64,000 bases of DNA from positions 19,161 through 83,160 of the forward strand of contig UCIT01000073.1 in assembly GCA_900472625.1 (NCBI GenBank). Direction: 5' to 3'. The notes under the pieces were generated by a model that worked only from the letters and a program-made list of their open reading frames with translations, made no database searches and was not told where the DNA came from. This document shows, in pieces, positions 62,968 through 64,000 of the stretch (position 1 is its first letter; each line of letters starts with the position of its first letter). The DNA is from Hyphomicrobiales bacterium (GTDB lineage Bacteria > Pseudomonadota > Alphaproteobacteria > Rhizobiales > Rhizobiaceae). The translations under genes and the position numbers were made by a program.

Positions 62968-64000
62968 ATGTTGTCAGCCTCCGAACTTGCGGACCGTCTG
63001 GCGCTCGATGCCGAGGCGGTCTGCCGCCGCTACCTCTCCGCCGGCCGCAGGGCCGGCAATTACTGGATCGTCGGCGACACCGCCAACAGCAAGGGAAAGT
63101 CCCTCTACGTTCATCTCACCGGCTCGCGAGTGGGACGGTGGACAGATGCGGCGACTGCTGAGTATGGCGACCTGCTCGACCTCGTGCGGGAGACCTGCGG
63201 GTTGATCGACTTTCGCGATGTTGCAGACGAGGCCCGGCGTTTCCTGAACGAACCACGGGTCAGCCCGGTCTCGTCCCGCAGGGACGATACCCTCGACAGC
63301 CAGCCGGCCGAAAGACCGGCCGCGGAACGTGCAAGACGCCTGTTCCGTATGACGCAGCCGCTCTCTGGCACGCTGGCCGACAGCTATCTGCGTCAGCGCG
63401 GCATCCTGCGCGCATCGTTTCATCCCACGCTCCGTTTTCATCCGTCCTGCTACTATCGTGATCTCGTCAGCGGCAGGACGAGCAGTTATCCCGCGCTGAT
63501 CGCAGCGGTGACCGATCAGGCCGGCGCGATCACCGGCGTACATCGCACCTGGCTCGATCCGGACGGCGACGGCAAAGCTCGGGTCGAGGATCCCCGCCGT
63601 GCTCTCGGCGGGCTGCTCGGCAACGCCGTGCGGTTTCGCTTTCCCGACCGTGGCCCTGTTCTTGTCATGGCGGCGGGCGAAGGCCTCGAAAGCATGTTGT
63701 CGCTCTCGCATGTGATGCCCGGTATGCCGATGGTCTCGGCGTTGACGGCCAATCACCTTGCCGCATTCCGGCCGCCAACAGGGTGTCTGCGCCTCTACGT
63801 CGCTGCAGACGCGGATGCCGCCGGCCGGCATGGCATAGAGGGACTGAGCCGCCGGGCGCAGACGCTCGGCATATTGCCGCTGGTGCTCACCCCGGAACTC
63901 GGCGACTTCAACGAGGATCTGCGCCGGCTTGGACCTGATCGGGTAATCGCAAATCTCCGCGGCCAACTCGCACCGGAAGACGTCTGCGCCCTTCTTGCCG
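62968..64000 (+). CDS. Toprim-domain (plasmid primase-like) protein, 3' truncated
   Basis: Open to the right edge, about 344 residues visible. It starts 5 bp after the helicase gene. The N-terminal part (ELADRLALDAEAVCRRYLSA...GRWTDAATAEYGDLLDLV) resembles the primase-like domain before Toprim in plasmid proteins; the middle has TWLDPDGDGKA...PRRALGGL; the Toprim core has GEGLESMLSL (catalytic Glu near 237), AADADAAG and DFNEDL. Expected role: primer synthesis or DNA processing for plasmid transfer or replication. It has no zinc-finger start in the visible part. Confidence 0.85.
   Translation, partial: MLSASELADRLALDAEAVCRRYLSAGRRAGNYWIVGDTANSKGKSLYVHLTGSRVGRWTDAATAEYGDLLDLVRETCGLIDFRDVADEARRFLNEPRVSPVSSRRDDTLDSQPAERPAAERARRLFRMTQPLSGTLADSYLRQRGILRASFHPTLRFHPSCYYRDLVSGRTSSYPALIAAVTDQAGAITGVHRTWLDPDGDGKARVEDPRRALGGLLGNAVRFRFPDRGPVLVMAAGEGLESMLSLSHVMPGMPMVSALTANHLAAFRPPTGCLRLYVAADADAAGRHGIEGLSRRAQTLGILPLVLTPELGDFNEDLRRLGPDRVIANLRGQLAPEDVCALLA

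Noticed and set aside
62974..63966. 330-aa minus-strand open frame at the right edge
   Set aside because: It is antisense to the Toprim gene, whose plus-strand frame shows clear Toprim motifs (GEGLES, ADADAAG, FNEDL) and runs off the window. High GC makes long antisense frames common.
1..64000. CRISPR arrays, tRNA and rRNA genes
   Set aside because: No regularly spaced repeats and no tRNA- or rRNA-like sequences were noticed on reading; a covariance-model scan would be needed to exclude tRNAs fully.

Overview
The window looks like part of a large repABC plasmid or chromid from a member of the Rhizobiaceae (Rhizobium, Agrobacterium or Ensifer-like). The evidence is a complete repA-repB-repC replicator with a likely antisense RNA and a parS palindrome, SyrB-like proteins, an RHE_PE00001-family protein, several HWE-family histidine kinases, and generally high-GC alphaproteobacterial codon use.

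Layout. (1) 1-22.4 kb is a defence island. At the left edge a truncated large protein overlaps a PAPS-reductase/DndC-type gene by four bases. They converge on a three-gene operon (about 12.2 to 3.4 kb, minus strand) that resembles the DptF-DptG-DptH or SspF-SspG-SspH effectors of phosphorothioate defence. Upstream on the same strand is a second tight operon: an SF2-helicase-like protein with degenerate ATPase motifs, a GHKL ATPase, and a protein with a PD-(D/E)XK-like QxK motif. Divergent from it is an HTH-HNH-STAND(NB-ARC)-TPR protein coupled to a small ORF, followed by two low-GC genes, the second with another nuclease-like motif. (2) 22.4-26.9 kb holds two gamma-glutamylcyclotransferase-like genes flanking an RHE_PE00001-family gene and a divergent tyrosine recombinase. 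(3) 26.9-30.7 kb is a signalling cluster: three HWE histidine kinases, one with a complete LOV blue-light domain, and one response regulator. (4) 31.1-36.5 kb is the replicator (parS, repA, repB, ctRNA, repC) followed by two SyrB-like coiled-coil proteins. (5) 37.3-47.9 kb is a VirB1-VirB11 type IV secretion operon with a divergent winged-helix regulator and an EexN-like lipoprotein; no VirD4 or relaxase is in the window. (6) 48.1-64 kb is a plasmid housekeeping block: a hydrolase pseudogene, a long ParB-like protein, a KlcA/ArdB antirestriction protein, DUF932 and DUF1173 proteins, several small genes with single-base indels, a 1489-aa methyltransferase/strawberry-notch helicase, and a Toprim protein running off the right edge.

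How it fits together. RepABC maintains the replicon. The VirB channel could transfer it if VirD4 and a relaxase lie elsewhere. The antirestriction and methyltransferase/helicase block may protect incoming DNA, while the left island would guard against phages or competing elements. The most novel-looking parts are the helicase-like/GHKL/nuclease cassette attached to the phosphorothioate-type effectors, the HNH-STAND-TPR protein with its coupled ORF, and a repeated hairpin leader in front of successive genes in the right-hand block.
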